The position numbers and the translations under genes are program-made. The notes beneath the pieces are model-generated. The model saw only the letters and a list, made by a program, of their open reading frames with translations, did no database searches and was not told where the DNA came from. Source: JBQCDV01 sp051960855 (GTDB taxonomy: Bacteria; Actinomycetota; Actinomycetes; JAJZTN01). Taken from it: a stretch of 10,962 nucleotides of DNA. Positions 6,025 through 10,962 of the stretch are shown in pieces (within the stretch, counting starts at the first letter, position 1; each line of letters starts with the position of its first letter). The stretch is from contig JBQCDV010000172.1 of assembly GCA_051960855.1 (NCBI GenBank), positions 1 through 10,962 on the forward strand, written 5' to 3'.

Positions 6025-9000
6025 TCACACCAGCCGGGGCATGTCGCGGCGACCACGTCGTTCGAGGTCGTCGATGATGCGGTCCTCGATCCGGTCGATG
6101 ACCTCGTCGGCGATCGCGGACAGGACGGCGCGCGAGAGCACGACCTTCTCGATGGACTCCCGGAGAGCCTGTTCCTCGGGCATACCGCCCCCCTCCTCGC
6201 CCATCCGACGGACAACGACCGGCACGACCGGCGCTGCCCACCCCTGTCCGCCCGCGTGAGCGACCCTATCCGCCGAAAGCGCGCGCATCAGGCTTTCCGT
6301 CGCGCTCGTCAGCGCGGTCGGACCGCCGCCACCGCCTCCGGCGGACGCCGCCGACCCCGAGGCCGTCTCCGCTGAAGCACCGGCGAACGCTCGCCTCACC
6401 AGCTCGCTCACCCCTTCGCGCACGCCGGGACCACCGGCAGCGGCGGGGCGAGGCGGCGCGGTCCCGTCGGATCGTGTCATCGACGAACGACGCAGCGTGG
6501 GGCTGGCCGTCGGCGCACCCGCGGGCGTCTGACCGGCTGGTCCGCGCATCCCCGGTGGCCGGGCACCACGCGAGCCGGAGGGCGGAGCGACGGGAAGAGA
6601 GGTGTGGCCCCCGGCGGCGGGGGACGCGGCAGGAACAGAGGGACTCCACGACCGCTGCGTCCGGCCTCCGGGCGAGACAGCGCCGTTAGTGCCCCCGCTC
6701 GTGGACGGAGCCGGGCTGGGCGCGTGCGCGCCGAGATGCGTCGCCCAGACGGTGCGGTCGGCGCGCGGCAAAGCGCCGCCCACCGTCCGTCGTACCCGGA
6801 TGTCGACGGGCAGTTCGACAGCTCTGCGCAGTGAGGAAAACCGTTGCGCCGCCTCGGTTCCGGCCCCGCGTGGGCTGGCCAGGGGCAGCTGACCGCCCGA
6901 GAGATCGGACGATGCCAGCGGAGTTGCTGAGTCGCTAGCGGCGTAACCGGCATAAAACGCGTAAGCGGCTGGCGCTGGGGCTGGCTCGGAGGCGCTCGCG
7001 CGCGCCGTCTCGGAGGCTCGTTCCGCGACACCGCTCGCGACGACGGCACGGGACGCCACGGCAGTCGTGCCTGCCGGACCGGGTGAGGCTCCGGGCGTTG
7101 TCTCTCGACCGCGCGCGCTGGTCGTCGCGGTCTGGCGGCTCACCGCCGACACCAGCCGGTCCCGTCGGACCTGAGCGAGGGAGCCAGAGACAGGAAGCGA
7201 CGTGGCGCCGCCCCTTGTGCCGGCACTGCCCGCCGTCACAGCACTGCCGCCTGTCGCGGCACTGCCCCCCGTCGCGGCACTGCCGCCGGTCGCGGCACTG
7301 CCCCCCGTCACGGCGCCGCCCCTCGTGCCGGCACTGCCGCCTGTCGCGGCACTGCCCACGACGTCAGCCCCCGCGCCGAACGACGCAGGGCCACTCACCG
7401 GCCGGCGGCGAGCGAGCGCGGGGAGGGCGGTCCGCATCTTCGAGGCGGAGACGCCGCTTGCCAAGGCGGCTCCCCTTGCAGCGATATCCGAGACCTGTGC
7501 GAGCGAACGACGCAGCGCCTGCCGCCGGCGGGACGTGAGCGCAGCGGAAGCACGTGGCAGGGCGACGGACGCTACCTCGGCTGCTGAGACGTCAGCCGAC
7601 GAGACGTCACGAGCCGAGACGTCAGGCGCGAAGACCTCGGCGGTACGCGCCGAGACTTCGGCGGCAGGCGCCACACCGGTCGTCCGCCCGGCCGCACTCG
7701 GCCGCATCATCGAGGCAGTCGGCCCTCCAGCGACGGCGGCGCCGACACCCCTGTCAGCCGACGTGGGCGTGGCGGCGTCGGGGGCGATGCCTGTGGCGTC
7801 CGCGGCCACGTAAGTCCGGCGTACGGAATCGAGGGACCGCAGGAGGCGTCCCACTCCCGCCACCGGCCGGGTGCGGGGCGCAGCGGTGGCTAACGCCTCC
7901 GGAGGCACCTCGCTGGGTCGACCACCTGCGCTGGTCCGCGAACCCGTGCCAGCTGTGGCGCCGGCACCCTGCAACGACCCCGCTGGTGACGCAACTGCCG
8001 GCACAGCAGCCGACGCAGTTGACGTCGCAGTTGACGTTGCAGCTGACGTCGAAGTTGACGTCGAAGCTGACGTCGCAGTTGACGTCGAAGCTGACGTCGC
8101 AGTTAACGTCGAAGTGACGCGAACCCCGGTGGCCGCCGAGGCGCTCTCCGTTGGCCCGCGTTCTGCCGATGTCCGTTCAACCGACGCGCGCTGCACCGCG
8201 GCTGGCTCAGTCGGTGCCTTCGGAGCATTCCCCCCAGCGGCACCGCGTTGGACGGCGGGAGCCGCCGCCGACGCGTGAGCGGCAAGCCCGGCCCGGCTGC
8301 GTCGGACTGACGCCTGCTGCCGCAGTCGCGCCTGCCGGGTGCCCGGGACAGGCGCACCACGTCCGTGACTGGGAGCGGCAGGAGCAGCCGCCGCAGACTG
8401 GCGAGACACCTGCACAGCGCTCCCGGGGACGGCACCGGCGTGAGCCGGGCCGTGCATCACCGTCCCCGGCTGCTGCCCCGGCAGTCCCGGCCCTGCGGAC
8501 CCACCGGGCCCACCAGCTCCGCCCGACGAAGCACCCCCCGACGAAGCACCGCCCGACGAAGCACCGCCCGACGACGCACCGCCCGACGACGCAGCGGTCG
8601 GTGTCGACCGCACCGGAGGCGTCCGCCGCGACTCCAGGTCCCGCTGCATCAGCATCGGACCGACCGCCACGACCTCACGGTGGCGGCGGACAGGGACCGT
8701 CGACCCGTGCAGCTGCCCGACGAGGGCTCCCGGCTTGCGGGTGGCCTCTGATGGCACCGACTGCGCGGCCCGGCGCAGCCCGCGGGCCGGCAGGGCGTCC
8801 AGCGAGACCTCGGCGACCGGGCGCGGAGTCCACCAACGCGGCGGTCGCATGGTCTCGCCGCGCCGGGCCGGGCGCACGGGAGCGGGACCGGCGAGCATGC
8901 GCCGCAGAGACTCGTCGCGGCCGACGCCAGCGGCGAAACGTGTGGTGGAGGTGGCGAGGCTGCCGAGGGCGACGGCCCGGTCAGGGCGCCCGGTTGTCGG

Positions 9001-9102
9001 GCGCGACCAGCGCAGGGCCAGCGCCCGTCCGAGGGCGGTGCGGTCGCCGGCACCGGCGGCCGGCGGAGTCGCGTAGACGCGGGAGCGGAAGGGCAGGGGC
9101 AT
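6025..9102 (-). CDS. Giant low-complexity repeat protein of the eCIS cluster (1025 aa), function unknown
   Basis: I do not recognise a catalytic domain. The 1025 residues contain no cysteine and only four lysines (123, 295, 555, 986) but many arginines, and are dominated by Ala, Ser, Thr, Gly and Pro, so most of the chain should be disordered. Residues 1-160 are less repetitive and Arg-rich, with LSLDALPARGLRRAA-like and VPVRRHREVVAVGP segments. The middle carries four repeat blocks: five ASSGG (171-195), a Ser/Thr/Ala tetrapeptide tract (330-362), DVSA-type pentapeptides (481-511) and eight SAATGG-type hexapeptides (584-631). Short 'VQR'/'VRR' motifs are scattered through it (for example 284-286 and 303-305). 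The last 50 residues form a predicted acidic helix (EEQALRESIEKVVLSRAVLS, then AIADEVIDRIEDRIIDDLER) ending RRGRRDMPRLV; I recall similar endings in eCIS proteins at this locus. The position between the second tube and LysM genes suggests a particle or assembly role. A tape measure or cargo/recruitment scaffold are both possible, neither shown. Confidence 0.75.
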   Translation of the reverse strand: MPLPFRSRVYATPPAAGAGDRTALGRALALRWSRPTTGRPDRAVALGSLATSTTRFAAGVGRDESLRRMLAGPAPVRPARRGETMRPPRWWTPRPVAEVSLDALPARGLRRAAQSVPSEATRKPGALVGQLHGSTVPVRRHREVVAVGPMLMQRDLESRRTPPVRSTPTAASSGGASSGGASSGGASSGGASSGGAGGPGGSAGPGLPGQQPGTVMHGPAHAGAVPGSAVQVSRQSAAAAPAAPSHGRGAPVPGTRQARLRQQASVRRSRAGLAAHASAAAPAVQRGAAGGNAPKAPTEPAAVQRASVERTSAERGPTESASAATGVRVTSTLTATSASTSTATSASTSTSTSAATSTATSTASAAVPAVASPAGSLQGAGATAGTGSRTSAGGRPSEVPPEALATAAPRTRPVAGVGRLLRSLDSVRRTYVAADATGIAPDAATPTSADRGVGAAVAGGPTASMMRPSAAGRTTGVAPAAEVSARTAEVFAPDVSARDVSSADVSAAEVASVALPRASAALTSRRRQALRRSLAQVSDIAARGAALASGVSASKMRTALPALARRRPVSGPASFGAGADVVGSAATGGSAGTRGGAVTGGSAATGGSAATGGSAATGGSAVTAGSAGTRGGATSLPVSGSLAQVRRDRLVSAVSRQTATTSARGRETTPGASPGPAGTTAVASRAVVASGVAERASETARASASEPAPAPAAYAFYAGYAASDSATPLASSDLSGGQLPLASPRGAGTEAAQRFSSLRRAVELPVDIRVRRTVGGALPRADRTVWATHLGAHAPSPAPSTSGGTNGAVSPGGRTQRSWSPSVPAASPAAGGHTSLPVAPPSGSRGARPPGMRGPAGQTPAGAPTASPTLRRSSMTRSDGTAPPRPAAAGGPGVREGVSELVRRAFAGASAETASGSAASAGGGGGGPTALTSATESLMRALSADRVAHAGGQGWAAPVVPVVVRRMGEEGGGMPEEQALRESIEKVVLSRAVLSAIADEVIDRIEDRIIDDLERRGRRDMPRLV
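7210..7353 (-). repeat. 18-base tandem repeat encoding eight SAATGG-type hexapeptides
   Basis: Eight 18-base units with plus-strand pattern gcactgccNccNgtcgcg encode SAATGG and variants (SAGTRG, GAVTGG, SAVTAG) at residues 584-631. The variant unit gcgccgcccctYgtgccg occurs at 7205 and 7313, exactly 108 bases (six units) apart. This suggests a higher-order duplication on top of single-unit expansion. The tract is Gly/Ser/Ala/Thr-rich and should be flexible. Confidence 0.92.
7570..7662 (-). repeat. Degenerate 15-base repeat encoding DVSA-type pentapeptides
   Basis: The plus-strand element gagacgtca recurs at 7586, 7601 and 7616 with a 15-base period, and weaker copies extend to about 7662. 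The encoded residues 481-511 include FAPDVSARDVSSADVSAAEV, a pentapeptide-like pattern x-x-D/E-V-S/A. Unlike the other blocks it carries regularly spaced acidic residues. It is more diverged than the 12- and 15-base arrays elsewhere in the gene, so it may be older or under different constraint. Confidence 0.8.
8018..8113 (-). repeat. 12-base tandem repeat, eight units, encoding a Ser/Thr/Ala tract
   Basis: Eight contiguous 12-base units follow the plus-strand pattern gYtgacgtcgMa. Six contain the palindrome GACGTC, one has GACGTT and one AACGTC. On the coding strand they give an uncharged four-residue periodicity (A/S-T-S-T/A) at about residues 330-362. The units are so regular that all three plus-strand frames also stay open across the block, which produces spurious ORFs. 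The unit with AACGTC turns a TCA serine codon into TTA leucine at 8104-8106. Confidence 0.93.
8518..8592 (-). repeat. 15-base tandem repeat encoding five ASSGG units
   Basis: Five near-identical 15-base units read on the plus strand as ccgcccgacgaagca with small changes (gaa to gac in two units, one ccc for ccg). They encode ASSGG five times at residues 171-195 of the 1025-residue protein, followed by a Gly/Pro-rich stretch. This is a flexible linker separating the more complex N-terminal 160 residues from the repeat-rich middle. Near identity at third positions points to recent expansion by slippage or unequal recombination. Confidence 0.93.
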
Positions 9103-9118
9103 GAGCCGTCAGCGCGCC

Positions 9119-9604
9119 TCAGCCGGCATTCGGCGTCTTGGACGTGAAGCCGTGGTGAGCCACCTCGAGCTCCTCCTCGAGCGGGTCGTCCCGGGTGGCG
9201 TTGAAATCTGGCCCGGACCACCGCACCGGCCATACGCCCGCCAGTTCCCAGCTGCGCAGTCGAGTACCGCGGCTGTCCACGACCGTCACGGCTCCCGTGG
9301 CACGGGTGAGCTTGTTGGAGTTGCCGGCGAAGCCCTCCCCCGACGACTTGCCGACCCAGGCGAAGAGCGCATCACTGTCGGTCACGCCACGCCGGAAGAC
9401 GAGGTGGGGCCACGACATCCGCCCCGGCAGCTTGTGCACGTAGCCGTTCTGGCCGCCTTCGCGGACTTCCTGGACATCGACGTTGACACGCAGCCCGGTC
9501 ACTTCCCGGAACACGCCGATCTCGACGCCGTCGACCTCGAAGAGGAAGCGCGAGCTGGTGCTCGGCTCCCCGCCGAGGGCCTGCGCCTCAGGGGGCGTAC
9601 TCAC
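9119..9604 (-). CDS. Second tail tube-family protein (gp19-like, Afp5/Pvc5 position)
   Basis: The product is 161 residues from GTG 9604, chosen because GGGAGG lies 6 bases upstream; an ATG at 9628 would give 169. After a loose N-terminus it has the tube-family core: SSRFLFEVDGVEIGVFREVT, then GLRVNVDVQEVREGGQNGYV, HKLPGRMSWPHLVFRRGVTD, and a late strand WELAGVWPVRWSGPDFNAT. This is a diverged paralogue of the 160-residue tube at 10315-10797. In Afp and PVC clusters the second tube-like protein forms the ring between baseplate hub and shaft. The gene's place just ahead of the LysM/VgrG/gp25 block fits that adaptor role. The gp19 family assignment is firm; the adaptor role is inferred from position. 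The gene overlaps the preceding small gene by 17 bases and ends 16 bases before the long repeat-rich gene. Confidence 0.87.
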   Translation of the reverse strand: MSTPPEAQALGGEPSTSSRFLFEVDGVEIGVFREVTGLRVNVDVQEVREGGQNGYVHKLPGRMSWPHLVFRRGVTDSDALFAWVGKSSGEGFAGNSNKLTRATGAVTVVDSRGTRLRSWELAGVWPVRWSGPDFNATRDDPLEEELEVAHHGFTSKTPNAG

Positions 9605-9764
9605 GGACGGCCTCCCATGCACGCTCATTCATGGACGCGACCGCGCGCACCATGCGCACGCGGTCGAGGTGTTCGAGGTCAAGCAGGTCGTCGAGCGACC
9701 AGTGCAGGTGATAGGCGAGATAGGCGATCTCCTGCCAGAGCGCCTCAGCCGGGTACCGCAGCAC
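9588..9764 (-). CDS. Small DUF6760-like eCIS protein (58 aa)
   Basis: This short gene encodes 58 residues starting MLRYPAEALWQEIAYLAYHL, continuing with HWSLDDLLDLEHLDRVRMV, and ending in NERAWEAVREYAP. The pattern of a helix with W-x-E-x-A-Y-x-A-Y-H, an H-W-x-x-D-D-x-L-D-L-E-H turn and an arginine-rich helix is what I recall of DUF6760, a family seen between tube genes in eCIS clusters; it also resembles the second half of phage tail assembly chaperones (gpT-like). The start is fixed as GTG at 9764, because the in-frame codons before it are TGA (the stop of the preceding gene), TGC and CTC. A GGTGA stretch about 7 bases upstream may be the ribosome binding site. The function is unknown; involvement in tail assembly is inferred from position. 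The stop lies inside the next gene, giving a 17-base overlap. Confidence 0.78.
   Translation of the reverse strand: MLRYPAEALWQEIAYLAYHLHWSLDDLLDLEHLDRVRMVRAVASMNERAWEAVREYAP
9611..9616 (-). promoter_or_regulatory. Shine-Dalgarno site that decides the second tube gene's start
   Basis: GGGAGG on the minus strand lies 6 bases before a GTG at 9604. It is inside the 3' end of the DUF6760-like gene. The alternative ATG at 9628 has no such site and would add eight residues (MSVHGRPS) not typical of the family. GTG 9604 is therefore taken as the start. Confidence 0.65.
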
Positions 9765-9770
9765 GAGGCA

Positions 9771-10310
9771 TCACCGACCAGCGGCCGGGATCTCCTCGAT
9801 GGCGTGCCGACGTGAGGCACGCGGCAGCCCTTCGTACGACGACGCCCCGGCCGACGGCCCCGGAGCGTCCTCCCCCGCGGCGTCCGGCTCGAACGACGCC
9901 GCGCCACTGGCAGCGCCGTTCGAACCGTTGCCCGTGTCGGCCGCCACCCGCGCCGGGTCGACCGGCTGCGGGGGCGGCGGGCTGTCCTGCTGAGCCCGCA
10001 GCAGCGCCTCGTACTCCTCCTGGTTCCCGAAGTTGATGACTCCGTAGAAGTCCTGGAGGAACGCGAGGTCTGCCGCGAACAACCCCTCGATCTCGTGAGG
10101 GGTCACCAGCTCGAGGTCGCCGAGTCGCTCGACGACCCGAGCCAGCACGAGAATCGTCAGCCGGGGGTCGTCCGGGCCCGACACCGTCGGGTCGCGAAGC
10201 GGCTCCAGCTCGTCGCGGGCGGTGGCGAGGCGCATCAGACCGTTCCGATGCACCGCGCCGTGCCGGTCGACGTAGCCCCGGGGCAGGACGAACTCGTAGG
10301 ACGTGCGCAC
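9771..10310 (-). CDS. Tail assembly chaperone-like protein of eCIS clusters
   Basis: The product is 179 residues from a GTG start (10310), 4 bases after the tube stop. The N-terminal 105 or so residues look folded: YEFVLPRGYVDRHGAVHRNG, then LMRLATARDELEPLRD, a hydrophobic helix LTILVLARVVERLG (51-64) and a segment ending DLAFLQDFYGVINFG. The rest is a proline-, alanine- and serine-rich disordered tail (about 108-179). Proteins of this form between tube and DUF6760 genes in actinobacterial eCIS clusters are commonly annotated as phage tail assembly proteins. Position and small size suggest a counterpart of the phage tail assembly chaperone, which holds tube or tape-measure subunits before polymerisation. 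The chaperone role is inference. The TGA stop is in the same frame as the next gene, only two codons ahead of its start (see findings). Confidence 0.7.
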   Translation of the reverse strand: MRTSYEFVLPRGYVDRHGAVHRNGLMRLATARDELEPLRDPTVSGPDDPRLTILVLARVVERLGDLELVTPHEIEGLFAADLAFLQDFYGVINFGNQEEYEALLRAQQDSPPPPQPVDPARVAADTGNGSNGAASGAASFEPDAAGEDAPGPSAGASSYEGLPRASRRHAIEEIPAAGR

Positions 10311-10314
10311 GGAA

Positions 10315-10797
10315 CTACTTCACCCGCTCCAGACGCTCGACCACGAGCGTGATGGTCTCCTTGACGGCCTCACTCGAGTCGACGCTGAGGGCGTCAGTCG
10401 AGATCTTGCTGGGCCAGGCGCGGTAGAAGTTGAACCGGCCGATCTCGGCGTTCGTGGTGTCGTAGACGACGACGGAGCCGTTCTTGCGGCCCGCGGAGCG
10501 GTCGGAGAGCTTGAGGCCCTTGTCACGCACGTCGTTGAACCACTTCCACATCGCGTCGCTGCTCGCATCGGCCGGAGCCATGCGGGTCAGCTGCAGGTCA
10601 GGGGCCTTGGTCTGGGTGCCAAGAGCCTTGATGGTCTGCATGACGCCGTTCTTGCCCACCTGCTGGATGGTGGTGACGTCGACCTCGATGTCGAGGCCGG
10701 ACACCCCCGAGAGCATGGTGATGACCTGGCCGTCGATCTCGAGGAAGAAGTTCTGCGAGACGAGCGGGTCGTGGGTGATCAGGTCAGCGGCTGGCAT
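10315..10797 (-). CDS. Inner tail tube protein (gp19/Hcp-like, Afp1/Pvc1 family)
   Basis: The product is 160 residues, the usual length for eCIS and T4 gp19-type tube proteins. It begins with ITHDPLVSQNFFLEIDGQVI and continues with the family's 'SGVSGLDIEVDVTTIQQVGKNG' region (about residues 30-51), then RMAPADASSDAMWKWFNDVR and a late segment EIGRFNFYRAWPSKI. In this family hexamers stack to form the rigid inner tube inside the sheath, which carries the spike and any cargo through the target membrane. The ATG at 10797 has a strong GGAGGA site and no competing start. The gene follows the sheath and precedes the chaperone-like gene by 4 bases. A second tube-family gene lies at 9119-9604; this one is closer to the canonical tube and is probably the main shaft subunit. 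Confidence 0.93.
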   Translation of the reverse strand: MPAADLITHDPLVSQNFFLEIDGQVITMLSGVSGLDIEVDVTTIQQVGKNGVMQTIKALGTQTKAPDLQLTRMAPADASSDAMWKWFNDVRDKGLKLSDRSAGRKNGSVVVYDTTNAEIGRFNFYRAWPSKISTDALSVDSSEAVKETITLVVERLERVK

Positions 10798-10802
10798 TCA
10801 AA

Positions 10803-10808
10803 TCCTCC
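10803..10808 (-). promoter_or_regulatory. Shine-Dalgarno site of the tube gene
   Basis: On the minus strand GGAGGA lies 5 bases before the ATG at 10797. It is the strongest ribosome binding site seen in the window and fits a tube protein that must be made in many copies. It sits in the 40-base gap after the sheath stop. No convincing promoter or terminator hairpin is seen in that gap, so co-transcription with the sheath gene is likely. Confidence 0.8.
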
Positions 10809-10837
10809 AGAGTTGCGAAGTTGGTCGCTGACAGCCG

Positions 10838-10962
10838 CTAGCTCGCGGACTGCTTCTGCTGAGCGATGCGGAAGACGACGAACTCCGCAGGCTTGACCGG
10901 CGCCAGGCCGACCTCGACGACGAGCTTGCCGGCGTCGATGCTCTCCGGCGGGTTGGTCTCGG
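10838..10962 (-). CDS. Contractile tail sheath protein, C-terminal end only (partial)
   Basis: Only the last 40 codons and a TAG stop are in the window; the 5' part lies beyond the right edge. The translated tail contains IDAGKLVVEVGLAPVKPAEF followed by VVFRIAQQ. This matches the C-terminal pattern of phage and eCIS sheath proteins (the Afp2-4/Pvc2-4 and gp18 families), in which a final beta strand of the type 'EVGLAPVKPAEFVVFRI' ends the protein. In the family, sheath subunits wrap the inner tube and contract to drive it through a membrane. The tube gene follows 40 bases downstream, the usual order in these clusters. The identification rests on this short tail plus the neighbourhood; how many sheath paralogues precede it cannot be seen. 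Confidence 0.88.
   Translation of the reverse strand, partial: ETNPPESIDAGKLVVEVGLAPVKPAEFVVFRIAQQKQSAS

Noticed and set aside
6024..6215. Extension of the LysM frame to an ATG at 6215, giving 281 residues
   Set aside because: The extra 64 residues are the shadow of the acidic C-terminal helix of the preceding gene; GTG 6023 starts right after its stop and gives a family-like MSTEKAFLEI beginning.
7205..8113. CRISPR array
   Set aside because: The repeats are contiguous 12-, 15- and 18-base units without spacers and lie in frame inside a protein-coding gene.
7700..9100. Repeat protein as a frameshifted or decayed pseudogene
   Set aside because: The frame is open for 1025 codons, the repeats are all multiples of three, and the C-terminal helix and both junctions with neighbouring genes are intact, so the gene is probably functional.
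8151..9104. A 317-residue plus-strand open frame opposite the repeat protein, along with many other plus-strand frames such as 1218-2294 and 604-1533
   Set aside because: They are antisense to well-supported genes and show no domain. Their Arg/Pro/Ala/His-rich composition is what high-GC coding DNA gives on the opposite strand. None has a convincing ribosome site and conserved start.
10798..10837. Promoter or terminator between the sheath and tube genes
   Set aside because: The 40-base gap has a clear ribosome site but no stable hairpin with a T run and no recognisable -35/-10 pair.

Overview
The window is high-GC DNA (roughly two thirds G+C by eye). It uses GTG starts freely, is strongly arginine- and alanine-biased, and is densely coded on the minus strand only. 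This fits an actinobacterium; nothing in the sequence fixes the genus. It holds the structural core of an extracellular contractile injection system (eCIS; phage-tail-like particle of the Afp/PVC/Streptomyces CIS kind), cut at both ends by the window.

Read in transcription order from the right edge, the layout is: the last 40 codons of the tail sheath (10838-10962); the main inner tube protein (10315-10797); a tail-assembly-chaperone-like protein (9771-10310) followed in the same frame by a 58-residue DUF6760-like protein (9588-9764); a second tube-family protein (9119-9604); a 1025-residue, lysine-poor, cysteine-free low-complexity protein with four tandem-repeat blocks (6025-9102); a LysM tail/baseplate protein (5370-6023); a VgrG-like spike (3595-5373); a gp25-like baseplate protein (3146-3592); a gpJ/gp6-like baseplate wedge (1200-3146); a gpI-like baseplate protein (631-1203); and a double zinc-ribbon protein with a membrane segment (1-631) that runs off the left edge.

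The genes lie head to tail with gaps of at most 40 bases, and several overlap by 1 to 17 bases. They are almost certainly one operon with translational coupling. Sheath and tube form the contractile tail. The LysM protein, VgrG, gp25, gpJ and gpI proteins form the hub, spike and baseplate. The chaperone-like pair probably helps tail assembly. The zinc-ribbon membrane protein is a candidate for the link between the particle and the cell membrane. The ATPase, the tape measure, any PAAR tip, fibres and effectors are not seen and may lie outside.

The least explained part is the 1025-residue protein, about 28% of the window. Its termini look constrained, while its middle is made of 12-, 15- and 18-base tandem repeats and carries a TTA leucine codon inside one repeat. 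The second point of interest is the chaperone-like pair, which is split by a single TGA with both halves in the same frame.
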